Source: Planctomycetaceae bacterium
GTDB lineage: Bacteria; Planctomycetota; Planctomycetia; Planctomycetales; Planctomycetaceae
Assembly: GCA_021732995.1 (NCBI GenBank)
Contig: JAKFWA010000086.1
Location: 124,001-188,000 of the forward strand
Length of the DNA: 64,000 bases
Direction: 5' to 3'
Of the stretch, positions 28,529 to 36,696 are shown piece by piece. Position numbers and translations under genes: made by a program. How positions within the stretch are numbered: the first letter of the stretch is position 1; the number at the start of each line of letters is the position of its first letter. The notes beneath the pieces are model-generated. The model was given only the letters and a program-made list of their open reading frames with translations. It searched no databases and had not been told where the DNA came from.

Positions 28529-30796
28529 ATGTCAGACTACGACTTCAAGCCATTTCAGCCGATCGGTGGATTCAATCCGCCGCCAGCATCTGTGTCCGCT
28601 GCAGCGCCAGTCGGACGCTCGGCTGCGCGGCCCAAGGCGGATCCCAAGAAGGCGAACCCGGTTCGCCGTGCGGCGCAGTTTGCCGAGCCGATTTCGCCGC
28701 AAGCCCTGCTGTTGTCGCTGAAACGCGTGTGGAAGCCAGCGCTTGTCACGGCTATTCCCGTGATGCTGGTGGCCATGGCCGTCGCGTGGTTCATACTGCC
28801 GGCTCACTACAGCGCCTTCGCACTGCTGCGCGTTGCAGCGATTGAACCACGAATGGTGTTTAAGACTGCAGAGGAATCTTCCGACTTCCCGACTTATGTG
28901 AAGACGCAGCAGGCGCTCATCAAGAGCCGTTTCGTGTTGAATGCAGCTCTGCGTCGACCTGGTATTGCGGATCTACAGATCGTTCGCGATCAGAAGTTCC
29001 CGCTGGAATGGCTGGAGAAAGTTGTTGGGGTAGACACCTACAACAGCCCTGAAATTTTGCGAATATCGCTGTCCGGAGATCGTCCGGATGAACTAGCCAA
29101 AGTGGTGAATGCGATCAAGGACGCGTACATGGAAGAGTGCGTGCTGGCCGAACGCAAGCAACGCATTGCGCGACTGAGCGACTTGGAACGCATCTATGGC
29201 GACACGGAAAAGAAAGTCCGCACGAAGGAAGAACGTAGTCGCAACCTGGCGAAGCAACTTGGTAGCGGCGACTCAAAAGCTCTGACGATTAAGCAGCAGA
29301 TGGCCTTGGAAGACATTGCCCGTCTGCGTCGTGAACATGCGGAAGTGCGAGCTGCCGTACGCCGCGAACAACTGCGCGGCTCGTTTGGCGGTGACATTCC
29401 GCTCGGCGCTCTGACGGGCGAAAGCAGTTCGTCCAAGAAGAGCAGCAGCAAGTCGTCGAGCGGCAGCAGCAGCTCGCTGGGGCTGATGGGAGATGACGAG
29501 GTCGGTGACCCACGCGTCCTCGCTGTCGAACGCCGGATCGCTTCATTGAAGCAATTGATTTCGAGGTACGAAGCTCAAGTCGTCGATGGGAACCATCCTT
29601 CGCTGCTGCATTATCGCGAGGAGTTGGCGACGTTGCAGAAGGCGCTCTCATCTGGCATTGCAACCAGCCAGGAAGGTGAGCAAGAAGTGGCGCATACGCG
29701 GCTGGACTTCCTGAAGAAGCAGGAGCAGATGCTGCGCGAAGAACTTGAGAAGTATTCCCAGACCGTGAAGGAGATGGGAGCTTCGTCCTACGAGCTTGAA
29801 TTGATGCAGTCCGAGATCGATCAAGTGGCGAAAGTGTCTGATCGCGTTGGCACCGAAATGGAAACTCTACGCATTGAACTGCAATGTCCGACACGTGTGA
29901 CGCTGATGCAGGAAGCTGATGTGCCTCAGGTGCGTGACATGGCACGCAAGAAGTCGCTGGCGTCGGTTGCTGGGTTCGGTGCGGCTGGCATCGTGATTCT
30001 GATCTTCGCGCTGCTTGAGTTCCACACCCGTCGTATTACTGATCCTCGCGATGTGTCGCAGACTCTCGCACTGGACCTGCTGGGCACGTTGCCCGCGATG
30101 CCGACTGGCGGATTGAAGTTCTGGGCCAAGCCGAAGGAAGCACGCGTTGCGATGTGGAACAACGCGTTGATTGAATCTGTCGACTCTGTGCGAGCCATTC
30201 TGATGCATGGCGAAGGCGGAGTTCGTCGGCAGGTGATCCTGGTTGCCAGCGCAAATCCGGGTGAAGGCAAGACGACCTTCGCTTGTCAGTTGGCTGGCAG
30301 CCTCGCTCGTGCTGGTCAGAAGACCCTGCTGGTTGACTTTGATGTGCGCCGTCCGCGAGTGCATCAACTCATGCAGACGCCGCTTGAGCTCGGTGTCTGC
30401 GAGTTGCTGACCGAGAAACTCATTCTGGAAACCGTGATTCATCGCACGGCGGAAGCCAATCTGGACGTCATTCCGGCTGGCAAGGTGTCTGAGGACGCCT
30501 TGCAGGAACTGGCTAAGGACGGTGCTGACTGGCTCTTTAAGGAACTTCGCAAGGACTACCAGTTCATCATCGTTGATTGTGCTCCGGTGCTCTATGCCGC
30601 AGACGGTGGAGCGATTGGACGTAACGTTGATGGCGTGATTCTCGCTGTGCGATCACATACCAGCCGCCTGCCGGTTGTGGCTGTCGCCTGCGAACGCTTG
30701 GAGATGCTGGGCATCGATTTAATTGGAGCTGTCATGGTCGGCGTGCAAACTGACTTCGCTGGCTATGGATACCAGTACGAACCGCAGATGGCCTAG
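28529..30796 (+). CDS. Wzz-type chain-length regulator fused to a BY-kinase
   Basis: A 755-residue inner-membrane polysaccharide co-polymerase with a fused bacterial tyrosine kinase. Membrane helix 1 is at about 70-90 (TAIPVMLVAMAVAWFIL). The periplasmic part (90-470) is helical coiled coil interrupted by a serine/lysine-rich linker (SSSKKSSSKSSSGSSSS). Helix 2 lies at about 475-498. The cytoplasmic ATPase has Walker A ASANPGEGKTTFA (Lys581), Walker A' LLVDFDVRRPR (about 601-611), and Walker B FIIVDCAPVL (about 679). The expected C-terminal tyrosine cluster is reduced to GYGYQY in the last 11 residues. The protein should control the length and export of the polysaccharide made by this operon. 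In proteobacterial exosortase loci the two functions are usually separate genes. Confidence 0.9.
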   Translation: MSDYDFKPFQPIGGFNPPPASVSAAAPVGRSAARPKADPKKANPVRRAAQFAEPISPQALLLSLKRVWKPALVTAIPVMLVAMAVAWFILPAHYSAFALLRVAAIEPRMVFKTAEESSDFPTYVKTQQALIKSRFVLNAALRRPGIADLQIVRDQKFPLEWLEKVVGVDTYNSPEILRISLSGDRPDELAKVVNAIKDAYMEECVLAERKQRIARLSDLERIYGDTEKKVRTKEERSRNLAKQLGSGDSKALTIKQQMALEDIARLRREHAEVRAAVRREQLRGSFGGDIPLGALTGESSSSKKSSSKSSSGSSSSLGLMGDDEVGDPRVLAVERRIASLKQLISRYEAQVVDGNHPSLLHYREELATLQKALSSGIATSQEGEQEVAHTRLDFLKKQEQMLREELEKYSQTVKEMGASSYELELMQSEIDQVAKVSDRVGTEMETLRIELQCPTRVTLMQEADVPQVRDMARKKSLASVAGFGAAGIVILIFALLEFHTRRITDPRDVSQTLALDLLGTLPAMPTGGLKFWAKPKEARVAMWNNALIESVDSVRAILMHGEGGVRRQVILVASANPGEGKTTFACQLAGSLARAGQKTLLVDFDVRRPRVHQLMQTPLELGVCELLTEKLILETVIHRTAEANLDVIPAGKVSEDALQELAKDGADWLFKELRKDYQFIIVDCAPVLYAADGGAIGRNVDGVILAVRSHTSRLPVVAVACERLEMLGIDLIGAVMVGVQTDFAGYGYQYEPQMA

Positions 30797-30876
30797 TCGT
30801 TGAACAGCGTGCCGCTTGGAGTCGTTCGCAAACAATCGTTTGATCCAATTCTCCTCTTACTGTTAGGTCTTTGAAC

Positions 30877-31605
30877 GTGAAGTCTCTGTCGACCATTGCC
30901 AGCTTGCTCGCGATCGCCCTTGTGGCGATTTCGGGATACGTCCACGGAGCGTGGACGGGCCGTTGGCAATCGGCGGAAGTTCTGGCTCACGCGGCCGAGG
31001 CCATAAAGCACGTGCCGAAGACCATTGGTGATTGGGACTGTGTTCGAGAGAATCAGCTCACTCAGGAAGAACTCGATCTGGCTTCAGTCGCCGGATATGT
31101 GTCACGGCACTACCGCAATCGCCGAACCAATGAAGCTGTTCAGTTCGTCCTGATGTGCGGGCCGGCAGGGCCGATTGCTGTGCATCCGCCGACAGCGTGC
31201 TACACCGGGTTGGGCTATCAGCAAGTGGGCGAGACGGCGCCTTATCATGGCGTTCCTCAAGATGGTACGGCTGCAGTCGACGATGCATTCCAGACTGCGC
31301 GGTTCGAAAGTCCTCGTCGCGGTGACACGATTCAACCACACATCTATTGGGCCTGGTCAACGGACGGTCGTTGGCAGACCCCTGAGTCTCCACGGCTGGC
31401 ATTTGTCGGCTCGCCGGTGCTGTTCAAAGCCTATGTGGCATTTGAAACTGACGCGGGCGTGAAATTGAACAGCCAGTCACCCGCAGCTGCGTTCCTGGAT
31501 GTCGCGCTCCCGGTTTTGCGGGAGCGTGTCTTCGGAGTTGCTCCCTCCGCAGAGACAGCAGCACAGAACAACCCCACTACTCACTCGATTCAATCGACCC
31601 CATGA
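30877..31605 (+). CDS. EpsI-like exosortase-associated protein (DUF3485)
   Basis: A 242-residue protein starting at GTG 30877 (AGG nine bases upstream); an in-phase TTG at 30871 is too close to the ribosome site. One N-terminal membrane helix or signal anchor (SLLAIALVAISGYVHGAW) leads into an EpsI/DUF3485 domain, recognisable by KTIGDWDC, YVSRHYRNRRTNEAVQFVLM and the HPPTACYTGLGYQ motif. EpsI domains accompany exosortases, either fused to them or free-standing as here; the molecular role is unproven but linked to exopolysaccharide production. Its TGA overlaps the next ATG (ATGA at 31602-31605), indicating translational coupling. Confidence 0.82.
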   Translation: MKSLSTIASLLAIALVAISGYVHGAWTGRWQSAEVLAHAAEAIKHVPKTIGDWDCVRENQLTQEELDLASVAGYVSRHYRNRRTNEAVQFVLMCGPAGPIAVHPPTACYTGLGYQQVGETAPYHGVPQDGTAAVDDAFQTARFESPRRGDTIQPHIYWAWSTDGRWQTPESPRLAFVGSPVLFKAYVAFETDAGVKLNSQSPAAAFLDVALPVLRERVFGVAPSAETAAQNNPTTHSIQSTP

Positions 31606-32537
31606 AGCACGGGTTCATGTTCACTAATCCAATGACAATCGACGTGGAAGATTACTTCCACGTGTCTGCATTTGCGGACCGCGTGCGGCCTCGCGACTGG
31701 GAGCATTTTCCGAGTCGAGTGGTTGCGAACACGCAGCGTTTGTTGAAGCTGCTCGAGCGCCACAGCACCCGCGCTACGTTCTTCATTCTGGGCTGGGTTG
31801 CAGAGCGTCATCCTGAACTGGTGCGTGATATTCAGCGCGACGGTCATGAGATTGGCTGCCACAGCCATTGGCATCGGCTGGTCTACGACCTGACTCCCGA
31901 TGAATTTCGGGCAGATCTCGTGCAGGCTCGCGACGTCCTGCAGCAGATCACCGGTGAGCCCGTGACTCTGTATAGAGCTCCAAGCTTTTCAATTACTCGC
32001 GATTCCACATGGGCGCTGGACGTTCTCGCCGATGAAGGGTTCACGGGTGATAGCAGTATTTATCCGGTGTATCACGATCGGTACGGCTACCCGGAAGCGG
32101 ACCCTGATCCGCACCGAGTGCTTACACCCAGCGGGCTGATTACGCAGTTTCCTGGTTCGGCCTTGCGGTTGTGTGGATTCCGACTACCCATCTCCGGCGG
32201 CGGTTATTTTCGGCTGTATCCGGGCTGGTTTACTCAGCAGTGCCTAAGCCGCTTTCAACGCCGGATGCAGCGGCCGTTCATGTTCTACATTCATCCGTGG
32301 GAGGTTGATCCCGATCAGCCCCGCATGCCGGGTTCGTGGAAGTCGCGGTTCCGGCACTATCAGAACCTCGCAACGACGGAACCCAAACTGGATTGGCTGC
32401 TGCCCAAGTTCAGGTTTGGAACGATGGGGCAGGCACTGACGGAATGCGAACCGCTCATGCGCGAATACTCGCTGGAGCAAGGGCTCTACGCGGGCGTCGA
32501 TCGTGCTCATACTCGACCATTGGCCGCTGCTCATTAG
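31602..32537 (+). CDS. Polysaccharide deacetylase of the exosortase-associated type (DUF3473)
   Basis: A 311-residue NodB-fold deacetylase with the DUF3473 C-terminal extension typical of exosortase-linked members. Motif 1 is TIDVEDYFHVSAF (catalytic-base and metal Asp region), motif 2 HEIGCHSHWHRLVYDL (metal His residues), motif 3 LYRAPSFSITRDS, and the late motif is FMFYIHPWEVDPDQP. There is no signal peptide, as in other members of this subgroup, so it probably acts on lipid-linked intermediates at the cytoplasmic face (inference). It would remove N-acetyl groups from the exopolysaccharide. The ATG overlaps the EpsI stop. Confidence 0.92.
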   Translation: MKHGFMFTNPMTIDVEDYFHVSAFADRVRPRDWEHFPSRVVANTQRLLKLLERHSTRATFFILGWVAERHPELVRDIQRDGHEIGCHSHWHRLVYDLTPDEFRADLVQARDVLQQITGEPVTLYRAPSFSITRDSTWALDVLADEGFTGDSSIYPVYHDRYGYPEADPDPHRVLTPSGLITQFPGSALRLCGFRLPISGGGYFRLYPGWFTQQCLSRFQRRMQRPFMFYIHPWEVDPDQPRMPGSWKSRFRHYQNLATTEPKLDWLLPKFRFGTMGQALTECEPLMREYSLEQGLYAGVDRAHTRPLAAAH

Positions 32538-32576
32538 TCTTAGTTATCAGCCAGTAATTGAAGACAGATCGCTATT

Positions 32577-33806
32577 GTGACTCGACCCAAGCTCCTGTTC
32601 CTCACTCACCGAGTACCGCATCCGCCGAATCGCGGAGATCGGATCCGCACGTTTCATTTCCTGCGGCATCTGGCTCAGCATGCCGATGTCTGGCTGGCGG
32701 CGATGGCGGACGAACCAGTTGAGAAAGAGTCGTTGCGGGTCTTGAATCATCTCTGCCAGGACGTGGCTTTGATTCCGGTGCAACCGCGACTGCGCTGGGT
32801 ACGGGCGGGCGTCTCGTTCTTGAGCGGTCGTGCGATTTCCGCGGGTGCCTTTGCATCGCCTCAGCTGACGCAGGTTCTGAAACAGTGGGGACGCAGCGTT
32901 GAGTTCACAGCAACTCTCTCGTCGTCGTCGGTGATGGCTACTTATCAGCAACTGCCTGAACTGCGAGACGCTCCGGCGTACGTAGATCTCATTGATGTCG
33001 ATAGCCAGAAGTGGGCGGACTACGCGACGGCGTCTCGCGGTTGGAAGAAGTTTGTCTACGGCTGCGAAGCGCGTCGGTTGCGACAGGTGGAATCCGACCT
33101 CGCTGATTGGGCGCGCGGGATCGCCGTGGTCAGCGAACCTGAAGCGAACATCTATCGAGCGTTCCGGCAGACAGATCTGATTCGGGCAATTCCCAATGGC
33201 GTCGATGTGGACTACTTCCAGCCGATGCCTTCGAGTCAGCCTCAGAACGGCTGTGTGTTCGTGGGTGTGCTGGACTACAAGCCGAACGTCGATGGCATCT
33301 GCTGGTTCGCGCGCGAAGTTTGGCCGCATGTGCAACGGCAGCGTCCCGATCAGCGGTTGCGGATCGTTGGCCGTTCTCCCGCGCCGGCCGTGCAAGCACT
33401 GACTGAGATTGCTGGAGTTGATGTTGTCGGAACAGTGCCCGATGTGCGGCCTTACTTGTCGCAGGCTGCGGTCGCGGTGGTGCCGTTGCACATCGCTCGC
33501 GGCGTCCAGAACAAAGTGCTGGAAGCCTTGGCGATGGGCAAGCCCGTAGTGGCATCGCCCGAGCCGATTGTTGGACTTGATGTAGTGGAAGGCACGCATC
33601 TGTTCAGCGCTACAGAACCGGGCGAGTGGATCAACACGCTGATTCGGCTCCTTGATGATGCTGAGTTGCGGCGCGACGTGGGTGCAGCGGGTCAGGCTTA
33701 CGTGACTGCCAATCATCGCTGGGATCAGTGCCTGGCTTCGCTATCGAGCTTCTTGAATTTGACATCCGCAAAGCCAGGTCAAGTCGCGTTGGAGGCTGCC
33801 CGATGA
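32577..33806 (+). CDS. Exosortase-locus glycosyltransferase (TIGR03087-like, GT4 fold)
   Basis: A 409-residue GT-B enzyme starting at GTG 32577. The N-terminus LFLTHRVPHPPNRGDRIRTFH is characteristic of the sugar transferase found beside exosortases and polysaccharide deacetylases. The second Rossmann domain has AIPNGVDVDYFQP, VFVGVLDYKPNVDGI, and the nucleotide-sugar region VQNKVLEALAMGKPVVASP. It should transfer a sugar from a nucleotide donor to the lipid-linked growing polysaccharide; donor unknown. Stop and next start overlap (ATGA at 33803-33806). Confidence 0.88.
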   Translation: MTRPKLLFLTHRVPHPPNRGDRIRTFHFLRHLAQHADVWLAAMADEPVEKESLRVLNHLCQDVALIPVQPRLRWVRAGVSFLSGRAISAGAFASPQLTQVLKQWGRSVEFTATLSSSSVMATYQQLPELRDAPAYVDLIDVDSQKWADYATASRGWKKFVYGCEARRLRQVESDLADWARGIAVVSEPEANIYRAFRQTDLIRAIPNGVDVDYFQPMPSSQPQNGCVFVGVLDYKPNVDGICWFAREVWPHVQRQRPDQRLRIVGRSPAPAVQALTEIAGVDVVGTVPDVRPYLSQAAVAVVPLHIARGVQNKVLEALAMGKPVVASPEPIVGLDVVEGTHLFSATEPGEWINTLIRLLDDAELRRDVGAAGQAYVTANHRWDQCLASLSSFLNLTSAKPGQVALEAAR

Positions 33807-35113
33807 AAGGTCTGTACTTCACGTACCTGATGACAGCTTGCGGCTCGCTGATCTCGTTCATCAGTCCGTTTCATGGACTACTGGCGTACGTCGGATTTGC
33901 GATCGTCAAACCGGAGGCCATGTGGCCGTGGGCAGTACCTCCTGGGCGATATAGCCTGCTGATCGCCTTATCCATGTTGATCGGCTGGACCTACACCAAG
34001 CGCGCGACGTTTCAGCTCGGACAAAGCTGGAGCATCGTGACGGCGTTGGGAGCGTTCCTGGTCTGGTCGATCATCGGAGCGATCGTCGCTCCCAATCAGA
34101 AGGAGGGTTGGGACTTCGTCGAAGGACTGTTCAAGATCGTGGTCCCGTTCGTGGTGGGGCTTACCACGATTGATTCCGTTGCCAAGCTGAAACAACTTGC
34201 CTGGGTCATGGTGCTCAGTCAGGGCTACGTGGCCTTCGAACTGAACATGGACTACTTCCGCGGCTACAACAGTCTGGCGACGAGCGGTTTCGGTGCGCTG
34301 GACAACAACAGCGCCGCAATTGGTCTGGTGACGGGGTTGGGCGTTGCCGCCTTTCTGGGGTTGCGATCAGAAGGTTTCTGGCAAAGGTCAATCGCATTGG
34401 GCAGTGCGGCCTTGATGGCTCACGCCGTACTGTTCTCCATGAGTCGCGGCGGCATGACGGCCATGATCGTCAGCGGGGCCACAGCGTTTCTCATTATCCC
34501 GAAGCAAACGAAGCATTACTTAGGCTTTGCCTTGTTGCTCGTGTTGGTACTTGGAGCGGCAGGTCCCGAAGTGCGGGCGCGTTTTGGCACAGCGTTCTCA
34601 AAGAAGGACGGAGAACGCGAAGCGTCCGCTCAGAGCCGTTTGGACTTGTGGCGCGACTGCTGGGATGTGATGAAGAAGCAGCCGGTGATGGGGTGCGGTC
34701 CGAATCAATGGCCTCTGATTGCTCCGAACTACGGGTGGCCTCTTGGCAAAGAGGCGCACAGTTTGTGGATGCAAACGGGAGCCGAGTTGGGCTTCGTCGG
34801 GCTTGGGCTGCTGGCCAGCTTCTACTTGTCGTGCATGTGGAAAAGCTGGATTGTGTGCTGGAAACGTACCATCGTGCAGGATCCCTTTATCAAGACGTGC
34901 GCTCAGATGGGCGTAGCTGGTCTGACGGGCTTCGTTGTGTCGGCGCAGTTCGTGAGCCTGGAGTTGTTGGAACTTCCGTACTACGTCGTGCTGTTGTCGG
35001 CTGGGGCTCTCAAGGTGCACAGCGTGCGTCGACCCTTCGAAGACATTGATGCCTATGAGCAGGAGTCCGAAGCCGTGCATGGGGAGTCCTCGCAGTTGGC
35101 TATTAGCTATTAG
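33803..35113 (+). CDS. O-antigen ligase / polysaccharide polymerase-like membrane protein
   Basis: A 436-residue protein with about ten or eleven membrane helices. The start at ATG 33803 is fixed by a perfect GGAGG (33791-33795) inside the end of the previous gene. It shows the Wzy/WaaL family layout: early helices, SMSRGGMTAMI, then the large loop with GCGPNQWPLIAPNYG and AHSLWMQTGAELGFVGLG, which is the family H-S-x-x-x-x-x-x-E-x-G-x-x-G motif. It resembles the ligase/polymerase (TIGR03097-type) of exosortase loci and should polymerise or ligate the repeat units at the periplasmic face. Substrate cannot be told from the sequence. Confidence 0.85.
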   Translation: MKGLYFTYLMTACGSLISFISPFHGLLAYVGFAIVKPEAMWPWAVPPGRYSLLIALSMLIGWTYTKRATFQLGQSWSIVTALGAFLVWSIIGAIVAPNQKEGWDFVEGLFKIVVPFVVGLTTIDSVAKLKQLAWVMVLSQGYVAFELNMDYFRGYNSLATSGFGALDNNSAAIGLVTGLGVAAFLGLRSEGFWQRSIALGSAALMAHAVLFSMSRGGMTAMIVSGATAFLIIPKQTKHYLGFALLLVLVLGAAGPEVRARFGTAFSKKDGEREASAQSRLDLWRDCWDVMKKQPVMGCGPNQWPLIAPNYGWPLGKEAHSLWMQTGAELGFVGLGLLASFYLSCMWKSWIVCWKRTIVQDPFIKTCAQMGVAGLTGFVVSAQFVSLELLELPYYVVLLSAGALKVHSVRRPFEDIDAYEQESEAVHGESSQLAISY

Positions 35114-35386
35114 TTCACGACTGGAACAACTCTGTTTGCGTACAACCGCACTCATCGATCCGACGTTGCCGAAGTGTCAGCTCGCTGCGAATCGTCAGGC
35201 ACTCCAGACGTACAACTCGCGATCAGTCGCAGAGCGTTAAGAACTGGCGTGAACCAGACACTGAGCCCGCATGCAGGTGCTATAGTTGAATGCCAGTAAT
35301 AATTTTTGACAGGAGAAGTTGTTACTGACGACCTGCTTGAACCACCGTGCAAGTGGATACGTATTTCAGGTCATCTTGGGGCTCGT

Positions 35387-36514
35387 ATGGCTGATCTGCA
35401 TCCCGCTTTGAATGGTCCATATATGGCTGTTCGAAGCCTGTTCTTTGCAATTTGGAACAAAACTGTCCGAGCCGACGATGGCAAACGCGCCATTCGAGAC
35501 TCGCTCGGTGGACTGCTGCATCAGCGGCCGGTCGAACAATTTGCCAGCACCGTCGCGCAGCCGTATGCGGATCTCGGATCTCGCGCCGGTAGCGATACTT
35601 CGCAACGTGACGATTTGATCTTTATCACTGCTCGTTTTCGCAGTGGTTCAACGCTGTTGTGGAACTTGTTTCGCCGCATCCCGGGGTGTGTGTCGTACTA
35701 CGAGCCGCTGAACGAGCGAAAGTGGTTCAACCCGGCCACTCGCGGCGACCATATTGATAACACGCATCGCGAAGTCGATGTGTATTGGCGTGAGTACGAG
35801 GGGCTTGAGCATCTGAATGACGTCTGGGATGACTCATGGCCAGAGCACAGCTTGTATTTGCCGGCTGATGCCTGGCAGCCGAACCTGAAGCGCTACATTG
35901 AACTGCTGTGCGAGCACGCGGCGGGGCGGCCCGTGTTGCAGTTCAATCGAGTTGATCTACGGGTGCCGTGGCTGCGAGCGAATTTCCCGAATGCCAAACT
36001 GATTCATCTGTATCGACATCCGCGCGATCAATGGATGTCCGTGCTGTCGCGTAAAGATGCGTTTCCGCCGAGCGGTCAGATGAAGGACTTCTGGGCGGCC
36101 GACAAGTTTTATACTCGCCCCTGGGCAGAGGATCTCAAGTTCCAGTTTCCGTTCCTCGATGAACGGCTGGTCGAGCATCCCTACGAGCTGCACTACTACC
36201 TGTGGAAGTTGTCCTACCTCTACGGGAAAGAGTATTCGCACTGCTCAATCCGCTTTGAAGACTTGAGTCTGCAGCCGGAGCGCACGCTCTTTGAGATGTT
36301 TGAAGTCTGCGGGATTGATGCGGGTCAGATCGAGCCGTTGCTGTCGGTGATCCAGCCACCGCCGTTTGGCAAATGGAAGGATTATGCCGACGATGCGTGG
36401 TTCAAACGGTACGAAAGCCGCTGCGAGGATACGTTGGCGGCGTTTTTTGAGACTCAACCAACTGTTACGGTCGCAACGCCAAAGCCGAGTTTGCCGGTGC
36501 AAGTGCACGTCTGA
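35387..36514 (+). CDS. PAPS-dependent sulfotransferase
   Basis: A 375-residue cytosolic sulfotransferase-fold protein. The 5'-phosphosulfate loop is FITARFRSGSTLLWNLFRR (Arg-Ser-Gly-Ser-Thr at 85-89), and the 3'-phosphate-binding strand is LIHLYRHPRDQWMSVL; FEDLSLQPERTLFEMFEVCG is the usual C-terminal helix. I prefer the ATG at 35387 with GGGG six bases upstream; the frame is open to a TTG at 35306. It would transfer sulfate from PAPS to a hydroxyl, most likely on the polysaccharide made by the preceding genes (inference from position). PAPS-generating genes are not in the window. A terminator follows. Confidence 0.85.
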   Translation: MADLHPALNGPYMAVRSLFFAIWNKTVRADDGKRAIRDSLGGLLHQRPVEQFASTVAQPYADLGSRAGSDTSQRDDLIFITARFRSGSTLLWNLFRRIPGCVSYYEPLNERKWFNPATRGDHIDNTHREVDVYWREYEGLEHLNDVWDDSWPEHSLYLPADAWQPNLKRYIELLCEHAAGRPVLQFNRVDLRVPWLRANFPNAKLIHLYRHPRDQWMSVLSRKDAFPPSGQMKDFWAADKFYTRPWAEDLKFQFPFLDERLVEHPYELHYYLWKLSYLYGKEYSHCSIRFEDLSLQPERTLFEMFEVCGIDAGQIEPLLSVIQPPPFGKWKDYADDAWFKRYESRCEDTLAAFFETQPTVTVATPKPSLPVQVHV

Positions 36515-36554
36515 CCGTTCCATTTGCCGTGATTAGAAAAGAACCGCGATCCAT

Positions 36555-36599
36555 GCCGCAGCCCGGGACATAACTTTCGGGGCTGCGGCTGTTGTTTTT
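36555..36599 (+). terminator. Rho-independent terminator ending the exosortase operon
   Basis: GCCGCAGCCC (36555-36564) pairs perfectly with GGGCTGCGGC (36580-36589), a 10-bp GC-rich stem, followed at once by TGTTGTTTTT (36590-36599). It lies 40 bases after the sulfotransferase stop. Confidence 0.88.
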
Positions 36600-36696
36600 C
36601 ATCAGCCCGCCCGTGTTCCTGTCGTAAACAGGTTCGCGAAAATCGTTGAGTATAGTCGTCATTGCGCGGGCACCATTTAAGAACGACATTCGAGCC

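Noticed and set aside
35300-35386. TTGACA-like promoter and an upstream TTG start for the sulfotransferase
   Set aside because: TTGACA at 35306 has no matching -10 at proper spacing. The nearby AGGAG is out of register with any in-frame start before the ATG at 35387.
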